From positions 36,511 through 100,510 of the forward strand of contig JAIBEZ010000035.1 in the NCBI GenBank assembly GCA_019459485.1: a stretch of 64,000 nucleotides of DNA, in the 5' to 3' direction. Source of the stretch: Prolixibacteraceae bacterium (lineage in GTDB: Bacteria > Bacteroidota > Bacteroidia > Bacteroidales > Prolixibacteraceae). A program made the position numbers and the translations under genes. The notes beneath the pieces are model-generated. The model worked only from the letters and a program-made list of their open reading frames with translations, made no database searches and was not told the DNA's origin. Below, one piece after another: positions 63,897 to 64,000 of this stretch; position 1 is the stretch's first letter, and each line of letters begins with the position of its first letter.

Positions 63897-63962
63897 ATGA
63901 AAAATATCAGCATTATATCTCTAGTCATTGTCAGCGTGGTGGTCCTCCTTCGTGCACAGTGA
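63897..63962 (+). CDS. Putative branched-chain amino acid leader peptide (attenuator)
   Basis: A 21-codon frame with residues 4-18 reading ISIISLVIVSVVVLL and ending RAQ before TGA. Twelve of its 21 residues are Ile, Val or Leu. This strongly resembles ilv-type leader peptides, in which ribosome stalling on charged-tRNA shortage controls a downstream hairpin. A strong promoter is 24 bp upstream. The window ends 38 bp after the stop, so the regulated genes (ilv/leu expected) and the terminator hairpin are not visible. A short signal peptide of a broken gene is the alternative. Confidence 0.6.
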   Translation: MKNISIISLVIVSVVVLLRAQ

Positions 63963-64000
63963 GATTGGTATAATGTAAGCTATAAGACTTAGAAGCCTTT

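Overview
The window looks like a chromosomal segment of a Bacteroidota bacterium, probably the Bacteroidales/Marinilabiliales side (for example Prolixibacteraceae-like). The reasons are a type IX secretion (gliding-type) C-terminal sorting domain, DUF4290 next to murA, DUF4369-TlpA lipoproteins, a Bacteroidota EF-G2 paralogue, zinc-free S4/S14/L36, and many promoters of the Bacteroidota form (-33 TTTG/TTG, about 18-20 bp, -7 TAnnTTTG). Genus-level placement is inference.

Layout. 1-5.1 kb (minus): a partial TlpA-type thioredoxin, murA with a Cys-to-Asp active site, a DUF4290 protein, and a UvrD/PcrA helicase gene interrupted by two in-frame stops that look like a compensating indel pair. 5.2-15.4 kb: a T9SS cargo protein, a 42-bp tandem repeat, an FkbM-like methyltransferase, a hicBA toxin-antitoxin pair, the EF-G2 paralogue, and a C39-peptidase ABC exporter with its HlyD adaptor. 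15.4-32.7 kb: a long translation operon on the plus strand, rpsL-rpsG-fusA-S10-spc-alpha through rpoA and rplQ, with two tandem promoters before rpsL and an intrinsic terminator after rplQ. map, adk and tuf are not in it. 32.8-43.1 kb: a response regulator, ettA, a Bro-N antirepressor-like gene, a WbuC-type cupin, a higBA toxin-antitoxin pair with a visible promoter and candidate operator, hisS, hutH, an ECF sigma/anti-sigma/Spy-like set and an NrtR-like regulator with a dead Nudix box. 43.2-53.9 kb: ychF, asnB, a TlpA lipoprotein, DUF2721 between two copies of an intergenic repeat, a DMT transporter, small membrane proteins, a creatininase-family protein, an S41 peptidase and a DUF4010 membrane protein.

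53.9-63.8 kb: a decayed tRNA-Lys followed by an intact tRNA-Lys(CTT), then a signalling cluster. The cluster holds a cytoplasmic REC-PocR-9xPAS histidine kinase, a stand-alone CarH-like cobalamin-binding protein carrying the Wx9EH light-sensor motif, a small helical protein of unknown function, a GC-rich structured intergenic region, a PAS-type histidine kinase and a REC-histidine kinase. I regard this cluster as the most likely undescribed system: a B12-based (possibly light) sensor wired to a two-component phosphorelay instead of a MerR repressor.

The right edge (63.84-64.0 kb) carries a strong promoter and a 21-codon ORF very rich in Ile/Val/Leu. It looks like the leader peptide of a branched-chain amino acid attenuator whose operon lies outside the window.
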